A stretch of 64,000 bases of DNA from contig NZ_CP091430.1 in assembly GCF_024734895.1 (NCBI RefSeq), positions 354,501 through 418,500 on the forward strand. The letters run 5' to 3'. The stretch is from Paenibacillus spongiae. GTDB lineage: Bacteria; Bacillota; Bacilli; Paenibacillales; Paenibacillaceae. The position numbers were made by a program, and so were the translations under genes. Below the pieces are notes generated by a model that saw only the letters and a list, made by a program, of their open reading frames with translations, did no database searches and had not been told where the DNA came from. Shown here one piece after another: positions 53,744 through 62,056 of this stretch; the first letter of the stretch is position 1; every line of letters begins with the position of its first letter.

Positions 53744-53923
53744 ATGCTCAAGCGTTTTCTCCGAAAAATATTTGCGTCTGTCCAACATTCCAAGCAACGT
53801 CATCGCTACAGTTCCAGTGATCGGAAGCAGTTTTACGGTCGCCGGAATTCGTCCGACCAAGGTTACGGACACCAATACCAAGGCCGCGCCTACTACAAAA
53901 ATAAATATAAAAGTTCTAGCTAA
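53744..53923 (+). CDS. Small basic Ser/Tyr/Arg-rich protein
   Basis: A 59-residue ORF with an excellent ribosome site (AAAGGAGGAATGAAGAA before ATG) and its own terminator four bases past the stop. The product starts MLKRFLRKIFASVQHSKQRH and continues with RYSSSDRKQFYGRRNSSDQG, ending in YYKNKYKSSS. It is strongly basic, rich in Ser and Tyr, with an amphipathic N-terminal helix and a disordered remainder. I do not recognise a named family. It is convergent with the Ser/Thr kinase gene and shares its terminator, so it could be a substrate or partner of that kinase. A longer frame across the same DNA (53532-53945) has no ribosome site and was not called. Confidence 0.75.
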   Translation: MLKRFLRKIFASVQHSKQRHRYSSSDRKQFYGRRNSSDQGYGHQYQGRAYYKNKYKSSS

Positions 53924-53925
53924 TC

Positions 53926-53958
53926 AAAAAAGAGGCCGCATATAGCGGCTCTTTTTAA
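53926..53958. terminator. Bidirectional terminator between the small basic protein and the kinase gene
   Basis: AAAAAAGAGGCCGC pairs with GCGGCTCTTTTT around ATATA, with T tracts on both strands. Confidence 0.82.
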
Positions 53959-53963
53959 TATAC

Positions 53964-54773
53964 TCATCGATTCAACCAATCGTCCAAATCCCGCATAAAT
54001 TGTTGTATACCCAGATAAGGGGGATCGATCTGGAGAAGCTTGCGAAGCATTTGCTTGGTCATCGGCGATACATTCAGCTCGTCCTCCCACCCTGAATTTG
54101 ATTCATCTTCAAACGTGCACGAATCATAACCGGAATACAGCATGAAAAGAAAAAAATGGCCAACAGCATATAGATCGTCCGGAGCTTCTACGGTTCTATT
54201 TCGCGTGGTCTCAACTTTCGATCCGAGTTCCGTGCGAATCGGTTCCCCCAAGCGACGGGCCAAGCCGAAATCAATGAGGTGGATCTGATCTCCATCCAAG
54301 ATGACGTTCGGTATCCGGATATCGAGATGAACGAATCCTTGTTCATGGACATAACTTAAAATCTCCATCAATCTGCGAACGAAACAAAGCGCCTCTTTTT
54401 CAGAAAACACTACTCCTCGCTCGAAAATCAAATCTTCCACCGTCTGTCCTTTCAAGTGCTCGGTTACCATATACAACTGGTCTTTATATTCGAACGACGC
54501 CAAGCATCTCTGAATCGAAGGATGCCGCAGCCGCCCCAGAACATCAATCTCCCGGTACAACAAATCTCGACCGACCGCCCCCTTGCTTGGCTTGGCTTGC
54601 TTCAGAACGACCTCTTGGCCGGAATCCGCATCCAGGCATAAATAGGTCAACCCGTAGCTGCCAATGCCAAGGAAGCGTTGTATTCGGTATTTGTTCGTGA
54701 TGAAGATGCCCTCTCTTTTGGGATAGTCGATCCAAGCTTCGTATACCCCTTTCAAATACTCGAAGAGACCCAT
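53964..54773 (-). CDS. Serine/threonine protein kinase (Hanks type)
   Basis: A 269-residue product from the ATG at 54771-54773 (complement), which has AGGAGGCAGC directly before it; the frame is open 35 codons further up without a ribosome site. Kinase subdomains are visible: Gly loop FLGIGSYGLTYL near residue 38, Lys in EVVLKQAKPSKG, catalytic loop FVHLDIRIPNVIL near 153 (HxD kept, the usual DxKxxN lysine replaced by Arg), metal Asp in HLIDFGLARRL, then DDLYAVGHFFLFMLYSG. There is no membrane helix and no PASTA domain, so it is not the PrkC type; it is probably cytosolic. It is convergent with the small basic protein gene. Confidence 0.9.
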   Translation of the reverse strand: MGLFEYLKGVYEAWIDYPKREGIFITNKYRIQRFLGIGSYGLTYLCLDADSGQEVVLKQAKPSKGAVGRDLLYREIDVLGRLRHPSIQRCLASFEYKDQLYMVTEHLKGQTVEDLIFERGVVFSEKEALCFVRRLMEILSYVHEQGFVHLDIRIPNVILDGDQIHLIDFGLARRLGEPIRTELGSKVETTRNRTVEAPDDLYAVGHFFLFMLYSGYDSCTFEDESNSGWEDELNVSPMTKQMLRKLLQIDPPYLGIQQFMRDLDDWLNR

Positions 54774-54831
54774 GCTGCCTCCTGAAATCTTAAATGTTGT
54801 TGAACCATGAACGTCCGCCATAGACTTTAAA

Positions 54832-54945
54832 TTATTTACGACCCGTTGTGATGCTAATGAGTAACTTATGAAAGTCACGTCCCTTATAAATTATCGCATA
54901 TTCCTTTTCGATTCCAAACTCAAACTTGTTAGGATCAACTTTCAT
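54832..54945 (-). CDS. Possible small ORF upstream of the kinase gene
   Basis: A 37-codon ORF with GGGGGAACAACA before ATG, reading MKVDPNKFEFGIEKEYAIIY then KGRDFHKLLISITTGRK. It looks protein-like and precedes the kinase on the same strand by about 60 bases. No family is recognised. It may be a real small gene or the remnant of a longer one. Confidence 0.35.
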   Translation of the reverse strand: MKVDPNKFEFGIEKEYAIIYKGRDFHKLLISITTGRK

Positions 54946-55272
54946 TGTTGTTCCCCCAGTTTTAAGTCATTTGATACTCTTTCCGCAGCGTGAACATGCC
55001 GGCCGCATTCTTGTGAATGCAGCTACATGCAAGACTTTTAATATGCTTAATAATGGAATATATGGTAGGAGGGAGCGGGGCGAGTGAGATATAATAAAAA
55101 CATCTAATGCTTGCAGTGGATGCACACGATTATGAAGCTGATAAACATGCACCCGGGAAAGGTTGGCGTAGGCAATCCTTTGCGGTTCTGCGGCGCAATG
55201 CGGTTCGACAGCGGATTTATACTCAAGTGACAAGGGCGCTGCAACGTGTTATGCAGACCTAATAGCGGCGAG

Positions 55273-55322
55273 AAGGCTATCCCAAACAATCGGCATGGTT
55301 TAGAGGGATAGCCTTTGCTTTT
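55273..55322 (+). terminator. Terminator upstream of the YesM-like kinase gene
   Basis: AAGGCTATCCC pairs with GGGATAGCCTT, then TGCTTTTTT. The transcript it serves is not identified. Confidence 0.75.
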
Positions 55323-55395
55323 TTAAAAAGCGTCAAGATCGAGTGTTTAACCACGTTTGATTATCAAAGGTGTAATGGAAAGGAGGCCGCCGGAC

Positions 55396-57132
55396 ATGCC
55401 AATCCGGCTCATCCGGACGATTCAGTCCCGACTCTTGTACAAAATGCTCATTATTTACTCCATCCTGACGCTCGTGCCGCTCTCGATCGTCAGCGCCGCC
55501 TACTATGTCCGTTCCGACCAGCTGCTGGAGAAGAAGGATACGGAAGCGGTTCAGCAGAATCTGAACGAAACCGCGAGCCGAATCGATACGCGGCTCTACG
55601 AGGTGCGCAAGCGGTTGTCGGAGCTGGGCCAGCAGGAGTCCATTCTGTCGCTGCTCGCCATGGATGCCAAGGCCGGGGCCGATGCGGCAGAGGGAGACCG
55701 CAGCCGGCTGGAGGCCGCCGCGACTGAATTGATGCAGTCCGAGCTGGAGCAGGCACGCAGCCAGGTCGGAGATTTCATTGACAACATCTATCTGATCAGC
55801 AAAAGCGGGAGTATTTATGCCACCGACGAAAGTAAGCGGTTACAATACGTGGAAGCCTTCCGTCTGTTGCCCTTCGAATTCAAGGGAGTTCCGCAGTGGG
55901 CGTTCTTCACCGACCATAAACGGATGGCCTGCGATTTGAAGCTGTATGCCGAGGGAGCCAAGATGACTTCCGGTACGGAGATCGGCATGCTGGTACTGAC
56001 CGTTGACCCTGTCAACGCATCTCAACTGTACGAAACGTATGAATCGGGAACATTCTATATCGCGAATGCCGACAACCTCATCTTGTCATCCGCCGAGCTA
56101 TCGGACATCGGAGAGCTGATTGGGGCCGATACCGCGGGGGATTCGCTCGTCGTCAGGCAGAAATCCCAGTACGCCGATTTTCAATACATCGGGCTGGCGA
56201 AGGTGGGAGCGAGCACGCTGGTGAAGAAACAGGCGCTGTTCGCCCTTGCGGTGACGCTGGCGGCCTGGGTGGCCGTCGTGATTGCGACTTATCAAATTCT
56301 GAGGCGCATTACGAACCCGATCCGGCGGCTCAACCGGCTTATGCGAAAGGCCGAGCTGGAGGAGTATCAGGTCTATCAGCAGGTCAAAGGGCGGGACGAG
56401 ATTGCCATGCTCTGCCGGGGCTACAACCAACTGGTTACCCGCACGGAACAGCTGATCGAGACGAATTACAAGAATGAGCTGAAGGTGCGCGAGGCGGAGC
56501 TGAAGGCGATCCGCATGTACATTAATCCGCATTTTCTATATAACATTCTGGAATATATCAGCATTATCTCGCAGTCGCCCGAGAAGGCGAAGTACGTCCC
56601 GGATGTCGTGCAGAAGCTGTCGGGCATCTTCCGATTCTCTATCACGCCGGGCGATATTTACGTACCGCTGGAGACGGAATTGATCTTCGTGGAAAAATAT
56701 TTGCAAATCCACCAGTACCGGTTCGGAGAACGGCTGGGCTATTCCGTCAACCTGCCGGCGATGTTTCGCAACGTCGCCGTTCCCCGGCTGATCCTGCAGC
56801 CGCTTGTGGAGAACAGCATCATTCACGGAATCGACCGGCTGCAGGGTGGCGGACGGATCGACATTGAGGCAAGGGAGGAAGATTATCACCTTGCCATCGA
56901 GATCCGCAACCATTCGCCGGAGCCGGAGAGCCCGGAGGCAGAGGACGATCCCCCGCCGCCGCGGCGGCGGGAGGACGGAGGGCGCGGCCTTGGTTCGGGC
57001 ATGGACAATGTGAACGACCGGATTCGGCATCACTTCGGGAGCGGATACGGCGCGGTACTGACGCGCGAAGCCGGCAGCGTCACCGTCAAGGTCACGCTGC
57101 CGATACAAATTTGGCAGGGGGAAGGGATCTAG
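55396..57132 (+). CDS. YesM-like sensor histidine kinase
   Basis: A 578-residue product from ATG 55396 (AAAGGAGG nine bases upstream). The first membrane helix is at about 18-40 (MLIIYSILTLVPLSIVSAAYY), followed by an extracellular dCache-like sensor to about 275. The second helix is at about 285-307 (ALFALAVTLAAWVAVVIATY), followed by a HAMP-like segment. The kinase core has the family phospho-His in YINPHFLYNILEYIS near 385, then LILQPLVENSIIHGI (N box) and GRGLGSGMDNVNDRI (G box). It senses an extracellular sugar or binding protein and phosphorylates the response regulator encoded directly downstream. Confidence 0.94.
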   Translation: MPIRLIRTIQSRLLYKMLIIYSILTLVPLSIVSAAYYVRSDQLLEKKDTEAVQQNLNETASRIDTRLYEVRKRLSELGQQESILSLLAMDAKAGADAAEGDRSRLEAAATELMQSELEQARSQVGDFIDNIYLISKSGSIYATDESKRLQYVEAFRLLPFEFKGVPQWAFFTDHKRMACDLKLYAEGAKMTSGTEIGMLVLTVDPVNASQLYETYESGTFYIANADNLILSSAELSDIGELIGADTAGDSLVVRQKSQYADFQYIGLAKVGASTLVKKQALFALAVTLAAWVAVVIATYQILRRITNPIRRLNRLMRKAELEEYQVYQQVKGRDEIAMLCRGYNQLVTRTEQLIETNYKNELKVREAELKAIRMYINPHFLYNILEYISIISQSPEKAKYVPDVVQKLSGIFRFSITPGDIYVPLETELIFVEKYLQIHQYRFGERLGYSVNLPAMFRNVAVPRLILQPLVENSIIHGIDRLQGGGRIDIEAREEDYHLAIEIRNHSPEPESPEAEDDPPPPRRREDGGRGLGSGMDNVNDRIRHHFGSGYGAVLTREAGSVTVKVTLPIQIWQGEGI

Positions 57133-58680
57133 ATGCGAATACTGGTTGTAGACGATGAGCGGGAAATCCGCGATTACATTGCAGCTATGCCGGAATGGGC
57201 GGATATCCGCTGCAGCGTAGCGGCTATTGCCGCGAACGGGGCGGAAGCGCTCGATATCGCACGCCGGGAGCGGCCGGACATTCTGCTGACGGATATCCGC
57301 ATGCCGGTCATGGACGGCATCCTGCTGGCGGAGACGCTCCGCCGGGAGCAGCCGGAGCTGCCGATTATTTTTCTATCGGCCTACCATGAATTCGACTATG
57401 CGAAGAAAGCGATACGCCTTGGCGCGGTGGATTTCATCACGAAGCCTTTCGTCGCGGCGGATCTGGTCTGGGCCGTGCAGCAGGTAAGGCAGCAGCAGCA
57501 GTTGGAGTGGAAGCACCAGGAGACGTTCTTCGCACTGTTCTCGCTTCCGGAAGATAGGGATGGAGAGAAGCGGGCGTGGCTGGCGGAGCATCCATCCGAC
57601 GAATCCTTTGTTCTGTTGTATGCGGAGCTGGATGCCGTGGCGGGGACGAATGACGAGCGAAGCCCGTTCCGGGAACGAAGCCTGACGGGTACGCTGCTGC
57701 CGATTCTCGAGCAATCGATCGTTCCCTGCTGGACAGGAACGGCGGACGCCGGGCTGTACGTCCTGCTGCGGGGAGGAACCGTGGACGCGGCGACGCTGCA
57801 GGAGGAAGCGATCGAGCTTGCCAAGCGCATGATCGAACGGGGGGCGATGACGCCGGAGCTCCATCTTTCCGTAGGCATCAGCCTGCTGGAAGCGTCGCTG
57901 CTGCGTTTGCCGGAAGCGATCCGGCAGCTGAAGGCTTGCATGGAGTACCGGATGCTGCTCGGGAAGAAGTCGGTCATTGCCTATGACGCCATTAAGTCCA
58001 TTCGAAGCGAGAAGGAGCATCGGATAACGTTCTCCACGAACCGGCTTGCGGATCTGCTCCGTATTGGCGACCGGCCCGGGATCACCGAAGCGCTTCGCGA
58101 AGTGTACCGGATGATGCTGACCGTCGGTGCCGGCAAGCAAGAAATCCAACATTTCTGTCTGCGTCTGGTCGAGCGGGCGGAGAGTGTCATGGAGGATTTC
58201 GGGCTGGAGCCTGATTCGCTTACCCGGATGCGCATCCGGGAGAAAGTGATGTCCAGCGTCATTCTGACCGATATGATGCGCGAGGTGGAACTGGTTATGC
58301 TAAGCTGCGCGAGCCGCATCGCCGAGCTGGTGGAACATGCGCCGAAGCGGCTGGTCGCCGAGACGAAGCAGATCATCGGCGAGGCCTACGAGGGCGAGCT
58401 GACGCTTCAGGCGGTGGCCAAGCAATTGAATGTCAACTATTCGTACTTAAGCCGAGTGATCAAGAAGGAGACGGGGCAGAACTTCTCCGACCTGCTGTGG
58501 CTGACCCGCATCGAGGCGGCCAAGATCAATCTGCTGCGCGAGGATATGAAAGCCTACGAAGCGGCCTACGCGGCGGGCTTCAAAAATTACGCCCATTTCA
58601 GCCTGCTGTTCAAGAAAGTTGTCGGCGTATCGCCAAGCGCATACAAGCTTCAAGCAACAGCCAGGCGGGACCGTCAGTAA
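57133..58680 (+). CDS. YesN-like response regulator with AraC DNA-binding domain
   Basis: A 515-residue regulator whose ATG follows the kinase stop with no gap. The receiver domain (1-120) starts MRILVVDDEREIRDYI; the phospho-acceptor is the Asp in ILLTDIRMPVMDG near 55, with the conserved Lys in FITKPF near 105. A long middle domain precedes the C-terminal AraC-type double helix-turn-helix (about 415-510: LTLQAVAKQLNVNYSYLSRV and EAAYAAGFKNYAHFSLLFKK). With the upstream kinase it forms a two-component system that should activate the importer genes downstream. Confidence 0.95.
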   Translation: MRILVVDDEREIRDYIAAMPEWADIRCSVAAIAANGAEALDIARRERPDILLTDIRMPVMDGILLAETLRREQPELPIIFLSAYHEFDYAKKAIRLGAVDFITKPFVAADLVWAVQQVRQQQQLEWKHQETFFALFSLPEDRDGEKRAWLAEHPSDESFVLLYAELDAVAGTNDERSPFRERSLTGTLLPILEQSIVPCWTGTADAGLYVLLRGGTVDAATLQEEAIELAKRMIERGAMTPELHLSVGISLLEASLLRLPEAIRQLKACMEYRMLLGKKSVIAYDAIKSIRSEKEHRITFSTNRLADLLRIGDRPGITEALREVYRMMLTVGAGKQEIQHFCLRLVERAESVMEDFGLEPDSLTRMRIREKVMSSVILTDMMREVELVMLSCASRIAELVEHAPKRLVAETKQIIGEAYEGELTLQAVAKQLNVNYSYLSRVIKKETGQNFSDLLWLTRIEAAKINLLREDMKAYEAAYAAGFKNYAHFSLLFKKVVGVSPSAYKLQATARRDRQ

Positions 58681-58724
58681 AATAGAACGATGATAAAGCC
58701 GAATGCAAGTATCCCGACTTTTTT

Positions 58725-58738
58725 GGTAAGCGGTTACA
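58725..58738 (-). promoter_or_regulatory. Candidate cre site (CcpA) before the binding-protein gene
   Basis: On the minus strand, TGTAACCGCTTACC fits the TGWNANCGNTNWCA consensus at all but the last conserved position. It lies 47 bases before ATG 58785, where carbon catabolite control of the importer would be expected. Confidence 0.55.
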
Positions 58739-58784
58739 ATTGCAATTGTTCACGTATTTCACCATATGAGAAAGAGGTGCGCAG

Positions 58785-60218
58785 ATGAAGAAACGGGCGA
58801 TACTGCTGCTTGCGATGATGCTGATCGTCGTAGCGGCGCTGGCAGCATGCAGCGGCAATTCGGGGGGCAACTCGGGTGCCGGCCAAGGAGACAATTCGGG
58901 TACCGGCTCCGGGGGGGATTCGGGGAATACCGGCAAGAACGCCGGCGGCGATTCTTCCGGATCAAACTCTGCGGGCGAGGCGGATGATGGCGGGGGTGCG
59001 GCGAAAGACAAGGCGTTCACGATTCGCGCCGGCGCCTGGTTCATTGACGAGCGGGGGCATCAGGTGGCATTCAAGAAAGCGGTGGAAGAAGGATACAAGA
59101 AGCTGTATCCGAACGCCACGATCCAATGGGACATTACGCTCGGCTCGACGTACTTCGATAAGCTGAAGGCGCAGTTCGCTTCCGATACGGCGCCGGACGT
59201 GACGTTCTACCAGACGCTTGACTATGCGAAAGCGGGCAATCTGATGGACTTGTCCGGCGAGCCCTGGGTAAGCCGGATGAACGAAGCCGCCAAGAAGGAC
59301 CCGACGTTATCCTACGAGGGCAAGCTGTTCGGCGCGCCGGGAGCCGGCAACATCGGCGGCGGGATCTGGTTCAACAAGGATCTGTTCGACAAGCTGGGCA
59401 TTCAGCCGCCCAAGACGGTCCAGGAGTTCCTTGACGCCTGCGAGAAAATCAAAGCGGACGGCAAGACGCCGATCGCGCTCGGGTTCAAGGATTTGTGGAC
59501 GGCGAACATGTTTCTGATGAACTGGCTGCAGTCCTACACGTTCCCGACCGATGCGGATTACGGCATGAAGCTGTATGACGGAACGGTGGCGTTCGACGAT
59601 GCCGTCATACAGAAGGTGTATCAGCATGTAGACACGATGAAGGGCAAAGGGTACTTCAATAAGAACGCGCTCAGCATCGACTGGCCGCAATCGGCGCAGC
59701 TGTTCGCTTCCGGCGAGGCCGCGATGATCGTGCAAGGGCCTTGGATGCCTTCGGCTAACGCCGAAAATATCGAGAAAGGCGGCTATGACAAGTTTCAGAT
59801 CGGCTTCTTCCCGTTCATGGACGAGGGGGGCAAGAGCAGCCTGACCTTCGCTTCCGGCACGGGACTCGGTATCAATGCCAAGACGAAGCTGGTTCAGGAG
59901 TCCAAGGATTTGGTCGCGCTCATGCTAAGCCCGGAGGTTATGGCGCCATGGCTGGAAGGCGAAGGCGGCCTGCCGATGTTTACCGACGTGAATGTGAAAT
60001 TCGCCGATCCTGTCATGGATACGGTGAAGCAGTACTTGGATGGCGGACTTACGCTTCCATACGGGCTGACCGCCTTCATGCCGACCAGCAGCGCAAACGC
60101 GATGGTCGATGTGCTCACGAAGGTCGTCTCCGGCGTCAAGTTCAATCCGGCGGATCTGAAGTCCGCACAGGATGCCATGGCTAAGGATAAAGCGGCGGTC
60201 GTGCTGCCGCAATTCTAA
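58785..60218 (+). CDS. Extracellular sugar-binding lipoprotein
   Basis: A 477-residue solute-binding protein. The lipobox is LAAC, Cys near 21, followed by a striking Gly/Asn/Ser-rich linker (residues about 22-68). The mature part is a family-1 fold: KLKAQFASDTAPDVTFYQTL, GAPGAGNIGGGIWFNKDLFDKLGI, GEAAMIVQGPWMPSANA and SLTFASGTGLGINAKTK. It delivers sugar to the two permeases encoded next. GAGAAAGAGGTGCGCAG precedes ATG. Confidence 0.94.
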   Translation: MKKRAILLLAMMLIVVAALAACSGNSGGNSGAGQGDNSGTGSGGDSGNTGKNAGGDSSGSNSAGEADDGGGAAKDKAFTIRAGAWFIDERGHQVAFKKAVEEGYKKLYPNATIQWDITLGSTYFDKLKAQFASDTAPDVTFYQTLDYAKAGNLMDLSGEPWVSRMNEAAKKDPTLSYEGKLFGAPGAGNIGGGIWFNKDLFDKLGIQPPKTVQEFLDACEKIKADGKTPIALGFKDLWTANMFLMNWLQSYTFPTDADYGMKLYDGTVAFDDAVIQKVYQHVDTMKGKGYFNKNALSIDWPQSAQLFASGEAAMIVQGPWMPSANAENIEKGGYDKFQIGFFPFMDEGGKSSLTFASGTGLGINAKTKLVQESKDLVALMLSPEVMAPWLEGEGGLPMFTDVNVKFADPVMDTVKQYLDGGLTLPYGLTAFMPTSSANAMVDVLTKVVSGVKFNPADLKSAQDAMAKDKAAVVLPQF

Positions 60219-60323
60219 TGAACGTACGGCATGCCGCCCGGTCCGGGGCCGGCAAGCCGCTCCGCGTCCGGACGCAGCCGCTGCGTCCGGGACGCCCCAT
60301 CATTTCGGAGAGGGAATGCAACC

Positions 60324-61202
60324 ATGAATCTGAACCGCAAGCAATATATGGCGTCGATCCTCTTTTTGATCCCGGCCGCCGCGATCTTTATCCTGTTTTT
60401 CTATGTCCCTTTTCTGCAGAGTATCTATTATTCGTTCACCGATTGGAACGGTATCGGCAAGCCGAGGTTCATTGGGTGGGCGAATTATGCGCATATCTGG
60501 AAAGATCCGCATATGACGGACGGACTGTGGAACTCGCTCAAGATGGCGGCGTTCGGCCTTGTCGTGCAGAATCCGCTGGCGCTGCTCGCCGCGGTGCTGC
60601 TCAATCGCCGGTTCCGCACGCGCGCATTCATTCGAACGGCGTTCTACTTGCCGGTCATCATCAGCCTGGTCGTCGCTTCCGTCGTCTGGGGGCAGATGCT
60701 GCAATACGACGGATTGATCAATGAGGTGATGGTCCGTATCGGTCTTGAATCCATCACCGAGGATTGGCTCGGCAATGTGAGGACGTCCTTCCCCGCCATT
60801 ATTCTGCTGACGCAGTGGCAGGCCATCGGTTACTGCGCCATTATTTATCTGGCCGGTCTGCAGGCAATTCCTCAAGAAATGTACGAGGCTGCGGATATCG
60901 AGGGGGCCAGGGGCTGGTCGCTGTTCCGCTATATTACGCTGCCGATGCTGATGCCCGCCGTCACCATCGTGCTGTTCCTGACGGTCGTAGGCTCGCTCAA
61001 GCTGTTCGACCTGCCGTACATTCTGACTAACGGCGGTCCCGGCACCTCGTCGTATACGCTGTTCCTGGCCGTCTACAATGCCGCATTCAAGGATAACAAC
61101 TACGGGTACGCCACCGCTGGGGGCATCGTGCTTGCGATCTTCATTGTCATCGTGTCGGTCGTGCAGCTATCCGCTACGAGGCGCAAGGAGGTCGAGCTCT
61201 AG
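60324..61202 (+). CDS. Carbohydrate ABC transporter permease, MalF type
   Basis: A 292-residue permease from ATG 60324 (CGGAGAGGGAATGCAACC upstream; the frame is open further up without a ribosome site). The first helix is ASILFLIPAAAIFILFFYVPF, followed by YYSFTDWNGIGKPRFIGWAN. The EAA loop is MYEAADIEGARGWSLFRYIT. It is membrane subunit one of the second sugar importer; its stop codon overlaps the next start by one base. Confidence 0.94.
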   Translation: MNLNRKQYMASILFLIPAAAIFILFFYVPFLQSIYYSFTDWNGIGKPRFIGWANYAHIWKDPHMTDGLWNSLKMAAFGLVVQNPLALLAAVLLNRRFRTRAFIRTAFYLPVIISLVVASVVWGQMLQYDGLINEVMVRIGLESITEDWLGNVRTSFPAIILLTQWQAIGYCAIIYLAGLQAIPQEMYEAADIEGARGWSLFRYITLPMLMPAVTIVLFLTVVGSLKLFDLPYILTNGGPGTSSYTLFLAVYNAAFKDNNYGYATAGGIVLAIFIVIVSVVQLSATRRKEVEL

Positions 61203-62026
61203 TGAACGGATCCAGACGGGCTTCCTTCGGGACGGAAATCGCGCTGCTCTTCGTCTCGCTTCTCTTTCTCCTGCCGGTCCTGTACCTGGCGACGATGTCA
61301 TTCAAGGAACCTCGAATATTCTATAAGCCGCTTGAGCTCCCGGACCGGCTGTATCTGGATTATTACAAAGAGGCGCTGGGGACCGAATTTTTCCGCAGTC
61401 TGCTTAACTCCCTGCTTGTTACGGCAGGCGGCTTGGCGCTGACGATCTTCGTCGCTTCGATGGCGGGGTACGTGCTCGCAAGGCGCAAGGAGCGGGTGTT
61501 CCAGTTGTTCTTCTACCTGTTCATGTCGGGCATGATCATTCCGACGGTCGGGTCGCTGATTCCGCTGTTCAAGCTGGCGACCTTCCTGCATTTGATCAAT
61601 ACGCGGACGCTGCTCGTCCTCTTGTATACGGCCGGATTTATCCCCTTCGCATCCTTCCTCTATTCGGCGTTCACCAAGTCGATTCCCCGGGAGCTCGAGG
61701 AGTCGGCGAATATCGATGGCTGCGGATCGCTGCGGATGTTCTGGGTCATCATTTTTCCGCTGCTGCTTCCTGCGACCGGGACCTTTATTCTAACGAATGT
61801 TTACGGAGTCTGGAACGATTTTCTGACACCGCTGATCTTCCTCAACTCTCCCGAGAAAATGACGCTGATGCCGATGATCGTTCAATTTATGTTCAATAAG
61901 CAGTCGATTAACTTCGGTCCGGTGTTCGCGATCAGCGTTCTGGCCATGCTGCCGCTGCTGCTGATGTTCGTGCTGACGCAAAAGCACATGCTGCGGGGGC
62001 TCGTCATGGGGTCGGTTAAAGGGTAG
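61202..62026 (+). CDS. Carbohydrate ABC transporter permease, MalG type
   Basis: A 274-residue permease starting at GTG 61202, overlapping the previous TAG (CAAGGAGGTCGAGCTCTA upstream). Six helices are predicted; the first contains ALLFVSLLFLLPVLYLATMS. The EAA loop is ELEESANIDGCGSLRMFWVI, and the C-terminus LTQKHMLRGLVMGSVKG is typical. As in the other importers of this window, no ATPase gene follows. Confidence 0.94.
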   Translation: MNGSRRASFGTEIALLFVSLLFLLPVLYLATMSFKEPRIFYKPLELPDRLYLDYYKEALGTEFFRSLLNSLLVTAGGLALTIFVASMAGYVLARRKERVFQLFFYLFMSGMIIPTVGSLIPLFKLATFLHLINTRTLLVLLYTAGFIPFASFLYSAFTKSIPRELEESANIDGCGSLRMFWVIIFPLLLPATGTFILTNVYGVWNDFLTPLIFLNSPEKMTLMPMIVQFMFNKQSINFGPVFAISVLAMLPLLLMFVLTQKHMLRGLVMGSVKG

Positions 62027-62056
62027 GCGGATGAATGAAGAGGAGGATGAGGTCTT

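Larger units (their letters stand above)
54774..55395. other. Mixed intergenic region upstream of the kinase and of the second sugar locus
   Basis: Besides the possible 37-codon minus-strand ORF (54832-54945), a 51-codon plus-strand frame runs 55107-55262 (MLAVDAHDYEADKHAPGKGW...), but it has no ribosome site and no motif. A terminator follows at 55273-55322. The last 70 bases carry the promoter region and ribosome site (AAAGGAGGCCGCCGGAC) of the histidine kinase gene. Confidence 0.4.

Noticed and set aside
53532-53945. A 137-codon plus-strand frame over the small basic protein gene
   Set aside because: It begins inside the intergenic region with no ribosome site and reads through the Shine-Dalgarno of the 59-aa gene, which is the better call.
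55107-55262. A 51-codon plus-strand ORF (MLAVDAHDYEADKHAPGKGW...) before a terminator
   Set aside because: There is no ribosome site and no recognisable motif; an overlapping frame is equally open, so coding is not supported.
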